Shown: positions 25,785-37,898, counted from the stretch's first letter. The stretch: DNA of 64,000 nt from Mogibacterium sp. (GCA_017512145.1 JAFWHB010000005.1:1-64000), one strand, 5' to 3'. The notes: generated by a model from the sequence alone, not told the origin. A program made the numbers and translations.

Positions 25785-27041
25785 CTATGCTTCCGGACAA
25801 GCAACGCAGCCTGCCACAGCCGAAGCAGCCGCAACAGCCGGGCTTGCGAGTATTACTTCACTCTCGGTATGGCCCATTCTTCCTACAAAGTTCCTGTTTG
25901 TAGTAGTTACAGCTCTCTCGCCTGCAGCCATTACTCCCATATGTCCGCCAAGACACGGTCCGCATGTAGGAGTCGAAACGGCGCATCCTGCCTCGATGAA
26001 TGTCTTGATAATGCCCTCTTCAAGACATTCCATATAAATGTCCTGAGTTGCAGGGATGACGATACAGCGTACTCCGTCTGCTACCTTCTTGCCCTTGATG
26101 ATTGCAGCGGCAGCTCTCATATCTGACATTCTGCCATTAGTGCAGGATCCGATAACGACCTGCTGGATAGGCATGCCTGCAACCTCATCTACTGTCTTGG
26201 TATTGGATGGAAGATGCGGAAGCGAAACTGTAGGCTTGAGCTCTGAAAGATCAATTGTTACAGTTCTTGCATATTCAGCGTCTTCATCTGCTTCGAAGAT
26301 CACAGGTTCTCTTTCGAATCTGTTTGTGATGTATTCGATGGTCTTCTCATCAACAGGGAAAATTCCGTTCTTGCCGCCTGCTTCGATTGCCATGTTGGAG
26401 ATGGTGAATCTGTCATCCATAGAGAGTTCGCTGACTCCCTCTCCTGTGAATTCAAGCGACTGATACAGAGCTCCGTCAACTCCGATCTCTCCGATCAGGT
26501 GAAGGATGACATCCTTGCCGGATACGAATGGCTGGAGCTTGCCCTTGAGCTCTACCTTGATAGCCTGTGGCACCTTGAACCAGTTAAGTCCGGATGCCAT
26601 GCCTGCTGCCATGTCTGTTGATCCGACGCCTGTTGAGAAAGCGCCGAGAGCACCATATGTGCAGGTATGTGAGTCCGCGCCGATGACGCAGTCTCCAGGG
26701 CCAACGATTCCCTGCTCAGGAAGAAGTGCGTGCTCGATTCCTACTGTTCCGACATCATAGAAATGTGTGATGTTCTGCTCACGGGCAAAGTCACGTGCGA
26801 TCTTGCAGAGCTCTGCTGATTTGATGTCCTTGCAAGGTGTGTAGTGGTCGAGAGTGATAACTATCTTGTCTTTGTCAAAGACTTCAGTGAAGCCTGCCTT
26901 CTCGAATTCTCCGATCGCTACCGGTGTGGTGACATCATTACCAAGAACGATATCGAGCTTGGCCTCTATGAGATCTCCCGCATGGACCTCAGGCAGTCCG
27001 GCATGCGCCGCGAGGATCTTCTGTGTCATTGTCATCCCCAT
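25785..27041 (-). CDS. leuC: 3-isopropylmalate dehydratase large subunit
   Basis: 418 residues, the LeuC2 or homoaconitase-like type paired with short LeuD. The [4Fe-4S] cysteines lie in VIGSCTNGR and in [29 protein letters not shown] is the substrate motif. The ATG at 27041 overlaps the leuA stop by one base (TAATG), showing coupling. A second ATG two codons on is possible. Confidence 0.97.
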   Translation of the reverse strand: MGMTMTQKILAAHAGLPEVHAGDLIEAKLDIVLGNDVTTPVAIGEFEKAGFTEVFDKDKIVITLDHYTPCKDIKSAELCKIARDFAREQNITHFYDVGTVGIEHALLPEQGIVGPGDCVIGADSHTCTYGALGAFSTGVGSTDMAAGMASGLNWFKVPQAIKVELKGKLQPFVSGKDVILHLIGEIGVDGALYQSLEFTGEGVSELSMDDRFTISNMAIEAGGKNGIFPVDEKTIEYITNRFEREPVIFEADEDAEYARTVTIDLSELKPTVSLPHLPSNTKTVDEVAGMPIQQVVIGSCTNGRMSDMRAAAAIIKGKKVADGVRCIVIPATQDIYMECLEEGIIKTFIEAGCAVSTPTCGPCLGGHMGVMAAGERAVTTTNRNFVGRMGHTESEVILASPAVAAASAVAGCVACPEA

Positions 27042-28579
27042 TATGCTTCCTCCAGTTCCTTGTCATATGCAGCCAGCTTGTTCAGAGCCTTGAGATAAGC
27101 ATTGATGCTGGCCTCGATAATATCTGTTGAAAGTCCTCTTCCTGTGAAGGTCCTCTTGTGAGCGTTAACTTTGACTGTTACATCTCCAAGGGTATCCTTG
27201 CCCTCAGAGATCGAATGTATATTGAAGATATCGAATGTATGCTGGGATGGCTTCATTATTGCGTCGATAGCGTTATATGCCGCATCGATCGGACCATCTC
27301 CAAGAGCTACATCCTGGAATTTTTCATCATCTTTGATCAGGCTGACTGTGCAGGTCGCTGTCGTGAAGTTGCTTGTTGATACCTGGAACCAGTCGAGCTT
27401 GTAATCATCATCATTGCCGGCGTAGATGTCAGCAGTGTGATGGGTTGCGATAGCTTCGAGATCGGCATCGGTAATATTCTTCTTCTTGTCGCATACTACC
27501 TTGAACTCCTCAAAGCAGCTGTTCAGCTCTTCTTTGGTCAGGACATATCCAAGCTCTTCGAGTCTCTTGCCTACCGCATGGCGGCCTGAGTGCTTGCCGA
27601 GAACAAGGTTGTTCACATGTACTCCGACTGACTCAGGAGTCATGATCTCATATGTCTTCTTGTTCGCAAGAACGCCGTGCTGGTGGATGCCGGCCTCGTG
27701 TGCGAAAGCATTCTTACCGACGATAGGTTTATTGATAGGTGCGGACTGACCGATGATGTTGTACACGGTCTTGCTTGCACGATGGATCTGAGTAGCTTCG
27801 ATTCTCGTATCGGCCTGATACTCATCCTGCCTTGTGCGAAGCGCCATGACTACCTCTTCCATGGAGCAGTTGCCTGCACGCTCGCCGAGTCCGTTGATAG
27901 TGCACTCGATCTGTCTCGCGCCCCCCTTGACTCCTGCAAGCGAGTTAGCTGTAGCCATTCCGAGGTCATTGTGGCAGTGAACTGAGAAGATAGCCTTTTC
28001 AGCGCCCTTAGCATTCTCTCTTACATTCCTGATAAGGAATTCCATCTCTTCAGGAGTTGTGTATCCAACTGTATCAGGGAGATTGATGGTGGTAGCTCCG
28101 CTCTCGATAGCAACTTCTGTCAGCTTTCTCAGGAAATCGAGATCGCTCCTTGTTGCGTCCTCTGCAGAGAACTCGATATTGGAGCAATACTTCCTTGCAT
28201 AAGCTACCATCGCTCTTGCCTGCTCAAGCACCTCTTCCGGAGACATCTTGAGCTTGTACTGCATGTGGATAGGCGATGAAGCAATGAAAACATGTATCCT
28301 AGGATCGGCTGCGCCTTTTACTGCTTCCCATGCAGCGTCAATATCCTTGGTATTGCAGCGCGCCAGGCTTGCGACTGTGCAGTTTCTGACAGTCTCTGAG
28401 ATGGTCTTGACGGACTCAAAGTCTCCAGGCGATACGATTGCAAAGCCTGCTTCAATAATGTCAACGTTGAGTTTGTCAAGGCAGCGTGCGACTTCGATCT
28501 TCTCCTCGAGGTTCATGCTGCAGCCGGGAGACTGCTCACCATCTCTTAATGTGGTATCAAAAATTTTTACCTGATCCAT
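27041..28579 (-). CDS. leuA: 2-isopropylmalate synthase
   Basis: 512 residues. The N-terminal DRE-TIM barrel starts [14 protein letters not shown] and contains the [18 protein letters not shown] metal site. NGLGERAGN and the C-terminal regulatory LeuA domain follow (about residues 380-505, containing [14 protein letters not shown]). It condenses acetyl-CoA with 2-oxoisovalerate and is usually inhibited by leucine at the C-terminal domain. A 327-base intergenic stretch with palindromic repeats separates it from ilvD. Confidence 0.97.
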   Translation of the reverse strand: MDQVKIFDTTLRDGEQSPGCSMNLEEKIEVARCLDKLNVDIIEAGFAIVSPGDFESVKTISETVRNCTVASLARCNTKDIDAAWEAVKGAADPRIHVFIASSPIHMQYKLKMSPEEVLEQARAMVAYARKYCSNIEFSAEDATRSDLDFLRKLTEVAIESGATTINLPDTVGYTTPEEMEFLIRNVRENAKGAEKAIFSVHCHNDLGMATANSLAGVKGGARQIECTINGLGERAGNCSMEEVVMALRTRQDEYQADTRIEATQIHRASKTVYNIIGQSAPINKPIVGKNAFAHEAGIHQHGVLANKKTYEIMTPESVGVHVNNLVLGKHSGRHAVGKRLEELGYVLTKEELNSCFEEFKVVCDKKKNITDADLEAIATHHTADIYAGNDDDYKLDWFQVSTSNFTTATCTVSLIKDDEKFQDVALGDGPIDAAYNAIDAIMKPSQHTFDIFNIHSISEGKDTLGDVTVKVNAHKRTFTGRGLSTDIIEASINAYLKALNKLAAYDKELEEA

Positions 28580-28599
28580 ATTTTTCTCTAGTCTTTCCT

Positions 28600-28817
28600 G
28601 AATCAGATGTGACTATTGCTTCGCTCGAGTCCTCGGAGAGTTCGCTGCGCGAACACTCCTGCGGGATTCTCGCTCCGCAATGTCCCATCTGATTCATTAA
28701 TCTTACGAGTAATAATTATAGCTTGGTTGCAACCTGCAGATGGGCTTATCTTGCAACGGATGCTATTCCTAGAGGGTTTGCTGGGCGAGCTCTCTTGCAG
28801 GATTCTCGCTTCGCAAC
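28600..28817. repeat. Palindromic intergenic repeats between ilvD and leuA
   Basis: The 327 bases between leuA and ilvD hold no gene. GAATCAGATG (28600-28609) pairs with CATCTGATTC (28686-28695). Inside, GGAGAGTTCGC (28635-28645) pairs with GCGAACACTCC (28649-28659) with one mismatch. A second related copy (28751-28817, sharing the TTGC...GGATTCTCGCT-CGCAA frame with 28616-28681) follows. This is a degenerate, roughly 67-base repeat with hairpin potential, present twice. Confidence 0.7.
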
Positions 28818-28906
28818 TCTCGATCTGTCTTATTCAAATTCTATAAACAAATAATTCTGTTAAGTCTCAAATGCCAGCGGGGTGTCTGGCTGCCTTCGCT
28901 ATCCTT

Positions 28907-30568
28907 CTATTCGAGGATTGCGCCTTTGTCTGCTGAGCTTACGAGTTTTGCGTAGCGTGCGAGGTAGCCTGTCTTGACCTTTGGTTCAGGGCATACCCAG
29001 GATGCTCTTCTGGCTGCAAGTTCTTCATCTGACACTTTGAGCTCGATCGTCTTGTTGATGATATCGATTGCGATCATGTCTCCTTCTTTGACCAGTCCGA
29101 TGTTGCCGCCGGATGCTGCCTCTGGGCTTACATGTCCGATTGATGCTCCTCTTGTGGCGCCTGAGAATCTGCCGTCTGTTATGAGTGCGACTGATTCATC
29201 AAGTCCCATACCTGCGATAGCGGATGTAGGATTGAGCATTTCTCTCATTCCCGGGCCGCCCTTAGGGCCTTCATATCTGATGACAACTACGTCGCCAGGG
29301 TTGATGCCGCCTGCATAGATGACCTTGATCGCATCTTCTTCTGAATCGAAGACTCTTGCAGGGCCTTCGTGCTGCATCATGGATTCCTTGACAGCAGCCT
29401 GCTTAACAACGCAGCCGTCCGGTGCAAGATTTCCCTTGAGTACAGCGATTCCGCCTGTCTTCATGAACGGATTCTCATAAGGTCTGATGATCTCAGGATT
29501 CAGGTTCTCTGCGTGCTCTATGTTCTCACCCATTGTCTTCATGGTGCAGGTCATTACAGAGAGGTCCAGAAGATCGCCCTTAGTAAGCTCCTTCATTACT
29601 GCATATACACCGCCTGCCTCTTCGAGGTCTTCCATGAAGGTGTCGCCTGCAGGTGCGAGGTGGCACAGATTAGGAGTCTTTGCGCTGATCTCGTTAGCCA
29701 TGTCAAAGCTGATCTCAACATGTGCTTCATGAGCGATGGCCGGAAGATGCAGCATTGTATTAGTGGAGCATCCGAGAGCCATGTCTACAGTCTCTGCATT
29801 GTGGAAAGCAGCCTCAGTCATGATGTCGCTAGGCTTGATGTCCGCTTCGACGAGCTTCATGATCTGCATGCCTGTCTCCTTAGCGAGACGGATCCTTGCC
29901 GAAAGAGGTGCAGGGATAGTTCCGTTGCCAGGAAGTGCCATTCCTATTGCCTCTGTCAGGCAGTTCATTGAGTTAGCCGTGTACATTCCTGAGCATGAAC
30001 CGCAGGATGGGCAGGCTTTCTCAACATAGGTCTGGACGCCTTCTTCGTCCATTGTTCCTGCATGGTATGCGCCGACTGCTTCGAACATATGTGAAAGGCA
30101 TGTGCGGCGTCCGTCAGGCAGACGTCCTGCCAGCATAGGTCCGCCGGCACAGAAGATCGTAGGAACGTTGATACGTGCAGCAGCCATCAGCAGGCCTGGC
30201 ACGTTCTTGTCACAGTTAGGGATCATAACGAGTCCGTCGAACTGATGAGCGATCGCAAGAGCCTCGGTTGAGTCTGCAACGAGGTCACGAGTGACAAGTG
30301 AATACTTCATTCCAATGTGTCCCATTGCGATTCCGTCGCATACTGCGATTGCAGGTACAAGTACAGGAGTACCGCCTGCAGCCCTGATGCCTGCCTTGAC
30401 AGCATCAGCTATCTTGTCGAGGTTCATATGACCCGGAACGATCTCATTGTATGAGCTGACAACACCTATAATAGGTCTGCTCTGTTCTTCTTCGGTAAGA
30501 CCGAGCGCATACAGAAGACTTCTGTTAGGCGCCCTGTCCACCCCCTTCTTGATCTGGTCAGATTTCAT
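28907..30568 (-). CDS. ilvD: Dihydroxy-acid dehydratase
   Basis: 553 residues from the ATG at 30568, with GAGG eight bases upstream; the frame upstream lacks family similarity. Iron-sulfur and metal ligands occur in [12 protein letters not shown] and [22 protein letters not shown]. The C-terminal [21 protein letters not shown] is characteristic. It dehydrates 2,3-dihydroxy-isovalerate and -methylvalerate for valine, leucine and isoleucine. The flanking gaps on both sides (327 and 358 bases) are occupied by palindromic repeats, unlike the tight spacing elsewhere in the cluster. Confidence 0.97.
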   Translation of the reverse strand: MKSDQIKKGVDRAPNRSLLYALGLTEEEQSRPIIGVVSSYNEIVPGHMNLDKIADAVKAGIRAAGGTPVLVPAIAVCDGIAMGHIGMKYSLVTRDLVADSTEALAIAHQFDGLVMIPNCDKNVPGLLMAAARINVPTIFCAGGPMLAGRLPDGRRTCLSHMFEAVGAYHAGTMDEEGVQTYVEKACPSCGSCSGMYTANSMNCLTEAIGMALPGNGTIPAPLSARIRLAKETGMQIMKLVEADIKPSDIMTEAAFHNAETVDMALGCSTNTMLHLPAIAHEAHVEISFDMANEISAKTPNLCHLAPAGDTFMEDLEEAGGVYAVMKELTKGDLLDLSVMTCTMKTMGENIEHAENLNPEIIRPYENPFMKTGGIAVLKGNLAPDGCVVKQAAVKESMMQHEGPARVFDSEEDAIKVIYAGGINPGDVVVIRYEGPKGGPGMREMLNPTSAIAGMGLDESVALITDGRFSGATRGASIGHVSPEAASGGNIGLVKEGDMIAIDIINKTIELKVSDEELAARRASWVCPEPKVKTGYLARYAKLVSSADKGAILE

Positions 30569-30640
30569 TCTATTATTCCTCTTATATATCCATTGTATGG
30601 CCAGCACATGTGAAGTGCTGTTCATCTAATTATGATTTTT

Positions 30641-30837
30641 ATCGAAGAGTGAGCCGTGAAGCGAGAGTTGCGAGGAGATCGATGCAATGCACAAGTTCGC
30701 GGCAGCGAGAATGGCCGGAATTTGCAATTCGAAGTCGAACGCAGTGAGCGGAGCTTGCAAATTCCCCATGCTCGCAGAGCGAACGCCGATGCAGTGCACG
30801 ATCTTCGAGCCTCGAGCGATGCGGCTCAGTCTTCGAT
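30641..30837. repeat. Large imperfect palindrome between ilvC and ilvD
   Basis: A structure of about 200 bases: outer arms ATCGAAGAGTGAGCC (30641-30655) and GGCTCAGTCTTCGAT (30823-30837) match with one mismatch. Inner arms GGAATTTGCAA (30717-30727) and TTGCAAATTCC (30755-30765) match perfectly. Further short pairs lie between. No reading frame of note is present. It would fold as a long stem in the mRNA between ilvC and ilvD, or as a cruciform. Confidence 0.75.
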
Positions 30838-30849
30838 GAACTCTATATA

Positions 30850-32487
<1,638 letters not shown>

Positions 32488-32498
32488 CGTCGCCCCTC

Positions 32499-34205
32499 CT
32501 ATATCCTCATGAAATCTGTGATGTGGCTGCCGCCGCCCACCATAGGTCTGACCATCTCATCGATATCGAGCATGCAATCGATCACGCAGCCCTCGCCGCT
32601 CTCCATGGCCTCTACGATAGCCTTCTCGAGATCCTTCTGGTTGTTGACTCTGAAGCCGCGGAGTCCGTATGCCTCAGCCAGCTTGACAAAGTCAGGTCCC
32701 CTGTCGAGTGTCGTCTCCGAGAAGTTCTTCTTGTAGATCAGATTCTGCCACTGCCTTACCATTCCCAGCGTGCGGTTATCGAAGATAAATGTTATTATCG
32801 GGATGTTGTAGTACTGCTCCGTGCAAAGCTCGTTGCAGTTCATGCGGAAGCTTCCGTCTCCGGCAACATGTATTACCGTCTTGTCAGGATTACCGACCTT
32901 GGCGCCAATGGCAGCTCCGAGGCCAAATCCCATTGTTCCGAATCCGCCTGAGGTTATCAGCTGACCCGGGTATTCGAAGTGGAAGTGCTGTATCGCCCAC
33001 ATCTGGTGCTGACCGACATCTGTCGCAACAATCGTATCCTGAGGTACGAGTCTTGCGATGGTGTCGCAGACCTGCTTAGGGTTGAGTGTGTCTCCGCCGT
33101 CATCATAGACAGTCTCTGTCGGATGTGAGAATACGAACTTCTTCCATTCAGTGTGGCTCTGCTGCTCAAGTCTCTCGTTGAGCATTCTCAGAACTTCCTT
33201 GGCATCACCGATGATATGGTGGTCTGTCATGATGTTCTTGTTGATCTCCGACCTGTCGATATCGATGTGGACTATCTTGGCCTGCTTCGCAAATGAGGCA
33301 GGATCGAGCGCTACTCTGTCTGAGAATCTGCAGCCTACTGCGATCAGCAGATCACAGTTATCACATGCGATGTTAGATGCCTGCGAGCCATGCATACCGA
33401 TCATTCCTGTAGTATGAGGATTGCGGCCGTTCATTCCGCCTCCACCCATTACGGTAATGGCAGCCGGAGCATCGACCAGATTACAGAAGGCCTCGAATTC
33501 CTTATGAGCTCTGCTTCTTACAACTCCGCCGCCGCAGATCAGCATTGGCTTCTCGGATTCTCTGATCATATCGACGAGCTTGTCTATATCCTCTTCATCG
33601 ATCGATGGTATCTTGAAATCCGCCAGACTTCTCTCATACAGCGAGCTGATTGCTCCGGCAGCCTTGTGCTGCTTGCGAGGAATGAATTCATACTCTGCCT
33701 GTTCTGCTGTAACGTTCTTGAGAATGTCTATGAACACAGGACCCGGGCGTCCGCTTCTTGCGATTGCAAAAGCCTTACGGACTGTATCTGCAAGCTTATT
33801 GACATCCGTTACCTGGAAGTTGCTCTTAGTGATCGGAAGCATTATTCCCGTGCTGTCAACTTCCTGGAATGAATCCTTTCCGATAAGATTCTCAGCGACA
33901 TTGCATGAAATGAACACAACCGGTGATGAATCCATATATGCTGTTGCTACGCCTGTAGTAAGATTGGTTGCTCCCGGCCCGGATGTGGAGAAAGCTACTC
34001 CGACCTTGCCCGTGCTCCTTGCATAGCCATCTGCCGCGTGGGATGCACCCTGCTCATGTGCTGTCAGATAGTGTCTGATCCTGTCCTTGTACTTGACCAG
34101 CGAATCATAGACATTGAGTATTGTGCCTCCCGGATAGCCGAATATGACTTCGACATCCTGCTCGAGCAGACACTCCATCAATATATCTGCGCCTGTTAGC
34201 TTCAC
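32499..34205 (-). CDS. ilvB: Acetolactate synthase large (catalytic) subunit
   Basis: 568 residues from the GTG at 34205, with AAAGGAG eight bases upstream; this gives the expected start KLTGADILMECLLEQDVEVIFGYPGG. The TPP glutamate lies in HEQGASHAADGYARSTG. The metal motif GDGSFRMNCNEL with its downstream FIFDNRTLGM is intact. It makes acetolactate or acetohydroxybutyrate from pyruvate. Upstream is a 250-base leader with a promoter, leader peptide and terminator, so expression of this first gene, and probably the whole ilv-leu run, is controlled by attenuation. Confidence 0.97.
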   Translation of the reverse strand: MKLTGADILMECLLEQDVEVIFGYPGGTILNVYDSLVKYKDRIRHYLTAHEQGASHAADGYARSTGKVGVAFSTSGPGATNLTTGVATAYMDSSPVVFISCNVAENLIGKDSFQEVDSTGIMLPITKSNFQVTDVNKLADTVRKAFAIARSGRPGPVFIDILKNVTAEQAEYEFIPRKQHKAAGAISSLYERSLADFKIPSIDEEDIDKLVDMIRESEKPMLICGGGVVRSRAHKEFEAFCNLVDAPAAITVMGGGGMNGRNPHTTGMIGMHGSQASNIACDNCDLLIAVGCRFSDRVALDPASFAKQAKIVHIDIDRSEINKNIMTDHHIIGDAKEVLRMLNERLEQQSHTEWKKFVFSHPTETVYDDGGDTLNPKQVCDTIARLVPQDTIVATDVGQHQMWAIQHFHFEYPGQLITSGGFGTMGFGLGAAIGAKVGNPDKTVIHVAGDGSFRMNCNELCTEQYYNIPIITFIFDNRTLGMVRQWQNLIYKKNFSETTLDRGPDFVKLAEAYGLRGFRVNNQKDLEKAIVEAMESGEGCVIDCMLDIDEMVRPMVGGGSHITDFMRI

Positions 34206-34252
34206 TATAATTACTCCTTTCCCCGGAATCTGTCTGGATATTCTGATTCCGT

Positions 34253-34291
34253 AAAAAAAGCCCCTACAATCACCGTAAGTTGATCGTAGGG
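34253..34291 (-). terminator. Attenuator terminator in the ilvB leader
   Basis: On the minus strand CCCTACGATCA (34291-34281) pairs with TGATTGTAGGG (34272-34262), including one G-U pair, around an 8-base loop, and is followed by GC and seven T residues (34259-34253). It ends 47 bases before the ilvB GTG. The 7-base GTCCCTA at 34293-34287, overlapping the 5' arm, is complementary to TAGGGAC inside the leader peptide coding region (34394-34388). A second pair, ACTGCG (34349-34344) and CGCAGT (34297-34292), is also available. Either could act as an antiterminator. Confidence 0.85.
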
Positions 34292-34369
34292 ACTGCGTTA
34301 ACATATATAATTCTGTATCCTTGGTGGAATTCTCAGATTTTCTCGCAGTTCACATCACAACTTGCAGCA

Positions 34370-34453
34370 CTATTCTTGCCAGGTAATGTCCCTAAGGCCT
34401 AGAATAAGGCTGATAATCATAATTATGATGCTGAGAGTGAGACTCATCGTCAT
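34370..34453 (-). CDS. ilvL: Ile/Leu-rich leader peptide of the ilvB operon
   Basis: 27 codons from the ATG at 34453, with AGGAG six bases upstream, ending in TAG. The peptide contains seven isoleucines (positions 9-11, 13, 14, 17, 23) and five leucines (5, 7, 16, 18, 20), with IIIMII as the core; valine is absent. A start codon, ribosome site, pathway-specific codon run, stop codon and downstream terminator form the classical attenuator order. No T-box sequence (the AGGGTGGnACCGCG motif) is seen in this leader. Sensing of isoleucine and leucine is inferred from codon content. Confidence 0.85.
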   Translation of the reverse strand: MTMSLTLSIIIMIISLILGLRDITWQE

Positions 34454-34506
34454 TGAAAACTCCTGTGAAATCACAAAAAAGCATTAATTATTTGTAGGTT
34501 CTCACA

Positions 34507-34535
34507 ATATTAACATTTCATATGGTGCTTGTCAA
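34507..34535 (-). promoter_or_regulatory. Promoter of the ilv-leu operon
   Basis: Minus strand TTGACA (34535-34530) and TAATAT (34512-34507) with a 17-base spacer. Transcription would begin near 34500, about 47 bases before the leader peptide ATG. Confidence 0.85.
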
Positions 34536-34574
34536 TAGCCTCAAAGCCTTGATTTGTACGTACTTTCGAACACT

Positions 34575-36452
34575 TTAAGCTCTCTTGTTATCCTCGACAA
34601 ATCTGCGGATCTTGAGACCTGTAGTTTTGTCGAATTCACGCTTACGGATAACGACATGCGCTATCTTCTTGAACCTCGGATGAGAACTGTTGATCTTGTC
34701 TACCTCTGAATCAATAAGAGCCTCGGCCTGCTCATCAGTATAGCCCTCGCCGAGCTTGCCCTTAAGGGCTTCGTCGTCAAGTCTTACTGTCGCGCATATG
34801 CCATTCCACGGCGAAGCAGGATCTGTATCTCCGCCCCATACCATGCACTCTGAGATGTATGGACTGCTGAGGAGATATCCCTCGAGTTCTTCAGGGAAGA
34901 CGTTCTTGCCGTTAGCCGCGATGATGACATTCTTCTTACGGCCTGTGATGAATACATAGTTATCTCTGTCAAGATATCCAAGGTCACCTGTATGGAACCA
35001 TCCCTCACTGTCGAGGACTTCGGCAGTTCTCTCAGGATCCTTATAGTATCCCATCATGACGACAGGTCCACGGAAGCAGATCTCTCCGATTCCGTTCTCG
35101 TCCTTATCTTCGATCTTGCACTCTACGAATGGGAGAAGGTGTCCTGCAGAAGCATTCTTGATGAGCTTCTTCTTGTCAGGGTTCAGCGCTACGATAGGCG
35201 AGCACTCTGAAAGCCCGTATCCCTGCAGAGCATTGATGTCAAGGTCACAGAAGAAATCGAGGATCTTGCCGTCTATTGCAGCTCCGCCTGAGATGATCGC
35301 TCTCAGCTCTCCGCCGAATACCTCTCTGATGCTGTTCTTGACCTTCTTAGGAAGTCTGAGCCTGATATTCTTCTCCTCTGTCTTCTTGAGGATCAGCTTG
35401 AGCAGGAGCTTGTCGCTGACCTGATCATGGATGCTGCGGTAAATCCTGTTGTAGAAGTTCTCAATAATAATAGGAACAGCAAGCATGATCGTAGGCTTAG
35501 CCTCTACGATATCCTTACGCAGATACTTGAGACCTCTTGAGAAAGCGATGCTCGCTCCGCTGTAAACGCATGTCAGGAATGTTGCAGTGCACTCGTATGC
35601 ATGGTGCATCGGAAGCACTGAGAAGCAGGTGTCACCAGGACGTGCTTCGAACATTGACTGGCACAGGATAGCATCAAGTACAAGATTGCGGTTGCTGAGC
35701 ATTACGCCCTTGCTGACACCGGTCGTTCCTGATGTGAACAGGATAGCTGCAAGATCAGTGTTGATAACTCTTGCGTCGATGTAGCTGCGGTCTCCGCTCC
35801 AGACCTTCTTGCGTCCGTCTTCGCGAAGCTTCTTCCAGGAGAGGAGTCCCTCCTCAACTGATTCGTCTTCTTCCATCTCAGCATTGATGACATACTGAAG
35901 TCCTGTATCACCTGCAGCCTTGATGTTCTTGAACATCTCATAGTACTTATTGTTGATAGTGATTACTGCAGCAAGTTCTCCCTTGATAGTAAGCTGATGG
36001 AGCTCGTCCTCGTTAAGCTCTCTGTCGAGAGGAACTACGACTCCGACTCCGCCGACAACAGCAAGATAAGACTCGCCCCACTCTGATGAGTTGCGGCCGA
36101 TAACTCCGATGTGCTTGCCCTTGAGACCGAGCGCCAGAAGCGATGTTCCGAGTCCGTTTACGTCCTCAAGTACACGTCTGAAAGTGATCTCCTGATAAGG
36201 GAGCTTTGGTCCGAATTTCTGCTTGAACAGAGGCTCATCCGGATGATTCTCTGCTGAGTAATTGAGCATGTCCTTGATATCTGTTACGACATGCTTGTTC
36301 TTGAAGAGATAGCAGCGGTCCTTGGAGTCCTTGAGTTCATCCAGCATCTCTGCCATTACCTGACGTTCTCTCTTCTTGACATTCTTATATTCGGTATCTG
36401 TGTATGTACGCTCTGCAGTGTAAGTGATTTCGTTCATATTTGTATTGTTCAT
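34575..36452 (-). CDS. AMP-dependent long-chain fatty acid-CoA ligase-like protein
   Basis: 625 residues, ANL superfamily. The AMP-binding signature LFTSGTTGVSKGVMLSNRN (P-loop) is intact. Further motifs are GYGLSECSPIV, GWFHTGDLGYLD and the C-terminal TGRKKNVIIAANGKNVFPEELE. The C-terminal lysine region (TGLKIRRF) with the adenylation lysine is present. It would activate a carboxylic acid, most likely a fatty acid, to an acyl-CoA via acyl-AMP. The substrate chain length is not determinable. It appears monocistronic, with the ilv promoter downstream of it. Confidence 0.9.
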   Translation of the reverse strand: MNNTNMNEITYTAERTYTDTEYKNVKKRERQVMAEMLDELKDSKDRCYLFKNKHVVTDIKDMLNYSAENHPDEPLFKQKFGPKLPYQEITFRRVLEDVNGLGTSLLALGLKGKHIGVIGRNSSEWGESYLAVVGGVGVVVPLDRELNEDELHQLTIKGELAAVITINNKYYEMFKNIKAAGDTGLQYVINAEMEEDESVEEGLLSWKKLREDGRKKVWSGDRSYIDARVINTDLAAILFTSGTTGVSKGVMLSNRNLVLDAILCQSMFEARPGDTCFSVLPMHHAYECTATFLTCVYSGASIAFSRGLKYLRKDIVEAKPTIMLAVPIIIENFYNRIYRSIHDQVSDKLLLKLILKKTEEKNIRLRLPKKVKNSIREVFGGELRAIISGGAAIDGKILDFFCDLDINALQGYGLSECSPIVALNPDKKKLIKNASAGHLLPFVECKIEDKDENGIGEICFRGPVVMMGYYKDPERTAEVLDSEGWFHTGDLGYLDRDNYVFITGRKKNVIIAANGKNVFPEELEGYLLSSPYISECMVWGGDTDPASPWNGICATVRLDDEALKGKLGEGYTDEQAEALIDSEVDKINSSHPRFKKIAHVVIRKREFDKTTGLKIRRFVEDNKRA

Positions 36453-36673
36453 TCTTTCTTCTTAACTGTCGTCCCCTCCAGTTATACCCTTAAGCTAATC
36501 GTCCTTGACGATTTTATTACAACAGGCGTGTATTATCAACGAATATTTCGCCAAATACAACAGATACGGGAATGTCCAGAATATACCTGCAAGTCCCAGT
36601 GTCAGGACAGTCAGAAGCAACCAGCCCGCTTTTTGTGTTATGAAATAAAAAACGTATATTTCATTTGTTCATA

Positions 36674-36702
36674 TTGACAAATTGCTTTGCTGGCTTTAAG
36701 GT
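36674..36702 (+). promoter_or_regulatory. Candidate promoter of leucine dehydrogenase
   Basis: TTGACA (36674-36679) and TAAGGT (36697-36702) with a 17-base spacer, 44 bases before the ATG. The -35 is consensus; the -10 is weak. Confidence 0.5.
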
Positions 36703-36746
36703 TAAATCACCAGAAAAAGCATGTAAAAAGGATTGGAGGAGCACTA

Positions 36747-37790
36747 ATGACTAATATAGAAATGATCCGTGCATACGGACATGAGCAGGTAGCATATTTT
36801 AACAATGAGAAGGCAGGCCTCAAGGCTATCATCGCACTGCACAACACCAACCTCGGCCCGGCTGTAGGCGGATGCAGACTTTGGCCATACGAGAGCGAAG
36901 AAGCAGCTCTCTTCGATGTTCTGCGTCTCTCACGTGGAATGAGCCACAAGAACGCAGCAGCAGGAATGCCGCTCGGAGGAGCTAAGGGCGTAATCATTGC
37001 ACACCCATCCCAGAAGACAGAGGCAATGTTCGAAGCCTTTGGCGAAGCCGTCAATACATTCCTGGGCAAGTATTACACAGCAGAGGATGTTAATACTGAC
37101 ACCAAGGACGCAGAGTATATGCTCCGCACCACTCAGTATGTAGTTGGCCGTGAAGATGTATCCGGCGACCCATCCCCATTCACAGCTATCGGCGTATTTG
37201 ATGGTATCCGCGCTGTAGCACAGTTCATGAATGGTTCTGACAGTCTCGACGGCATGAAGATCGCAGTTCAGGGTCTTGGCAAGGTCGGAATGGATCTGGC
37301 AAAGCAGCTGCATGCAGCTGGCGCTAAGCTGATCGTTTGCAACAACTCAAACCGCGAGGCAATGAAGTATGCTGTTGAAGAGCTCGGTGCTACCGAAGTC
37401 GGCAGAGACGAGATCTACGGAGTAGAATGCGATATCTTCGCTCCATGCGCACTTGGTGCTGTAGTCAATTCCAAGACTATCCCTCAGTTCAAGTGCAAAG
37501 CTATCGCAGGCGCTGCTAACAATGTAATCTATGACGATGCTGCAGGCGAGGCTCTCAAGGCAAGAGGCATCCTCTATGCTCCGGACTTCATCATCAACGG
37601 CGGCGGCGTTATCAACGCAGGTCAGGAAGCATTCACAACATATGACAAGGAGAACGTGCTCAAGCAGGTTCACAACATCTACAACACAGTTTACAGAATG
37701 CTCGAAGAATCCAAGGCCACAGGCGTTCCTGAAGGCGTGATCGCAACACAGTTCGCAGAGAACCGCATCAAGAACGGACTCGACGCATAA
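36747..37790 (+). CDS. Leucine dehydrogenase (Glu/Leu/Phe/Val dehydrogenase family)
   Basis: 347 residues from the ATG at 36747, with GGAGGA seven bases upstream. Catalytic lysines fall at K68 (GMSHKNAAAG) and K80 (GGAKGV), the same numbers as in characterised bacterial leucine dehydrogenase. The Rossmann motif VQGLGKVGMDLA lies near residue 180. It reversibly deaminates leucine and related branched-chain amino acids with NAD+. Phenylalanine dehydrogenase is the main alternative within the family. It borders the ilv-leu cluster but faces away from it, so it may run in catabolism or in fermentative nitrogen balance. Confidence 0.88.
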   Translation: MTNIEMIRAYGHEQVAYFNNEKAGLKAIIALHNTNLGPAVGGCRLWPYESEEAALFDVLRLSRGMSHKNAAAGMPLGGAKGVIIAHPSQKTEAMFEAFGEAVNTFLGKYYTAEDVNTDTKDAEYMLRTTQYVVGREDVSGDPSPFTAIGVFDGIRAVAQFMNGSDSLDGMKIAVQGLGKVGMDLAKQLHAAGAKLIVCNNSNREAMKYAVEELGATEVGRDEIYGVECDIFAPCALGAVVNSKTIPQFKCKAIAGAANNVIYDDAAGEALKARGILYAPDFIINGGGVINAGQEAFTTYDKENVLKQVHNIYNTVYRMLEESKATGVPEGVIATQFAENRIKNGLDA

Positions 37791-37817
37791 GCCTTATTAC
37801 AACATCTGACCGCACAG

Positions 37818-37846
37818 CCCCGGCAATTCGCCGGGGTTTTGTTTTT
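37818..37846 (+). terminator. Terminator of leucine dehydrogenase gene
   Basis: CCCCGGC (37818-37824) pairs with GCCGGGG (37830-37836) around a 5-base loop, followed by TTTTGTTTTT. Confidence 0.92.
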
Positions 37847-37898
37847 ATTAAAATACTCAATTTTCAGGTAATTAATTGTTATTTTCCACAATTTTCCC

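Noticed and set aside
34321..34500. T-box riboswitch upstream of ilvB.
   Set aside because: The AGGGTGGnACCGCG-type box and stem I features are not seen; the leader peptide explains the region better.
36495..36668. Minus-strand open frame of 57 codons with a hydrophobic core (GWLLLTVLTLGLAGIFW) upstream of the acyl-CoA synthetase gene.
   Set aside because: No ATG, GTG or well-placed TTG start and no ribosome site; it overlaps the promoter region of the leucine dehydrogenase gene. It may be a decayed remnant, but coding cannot be supported.
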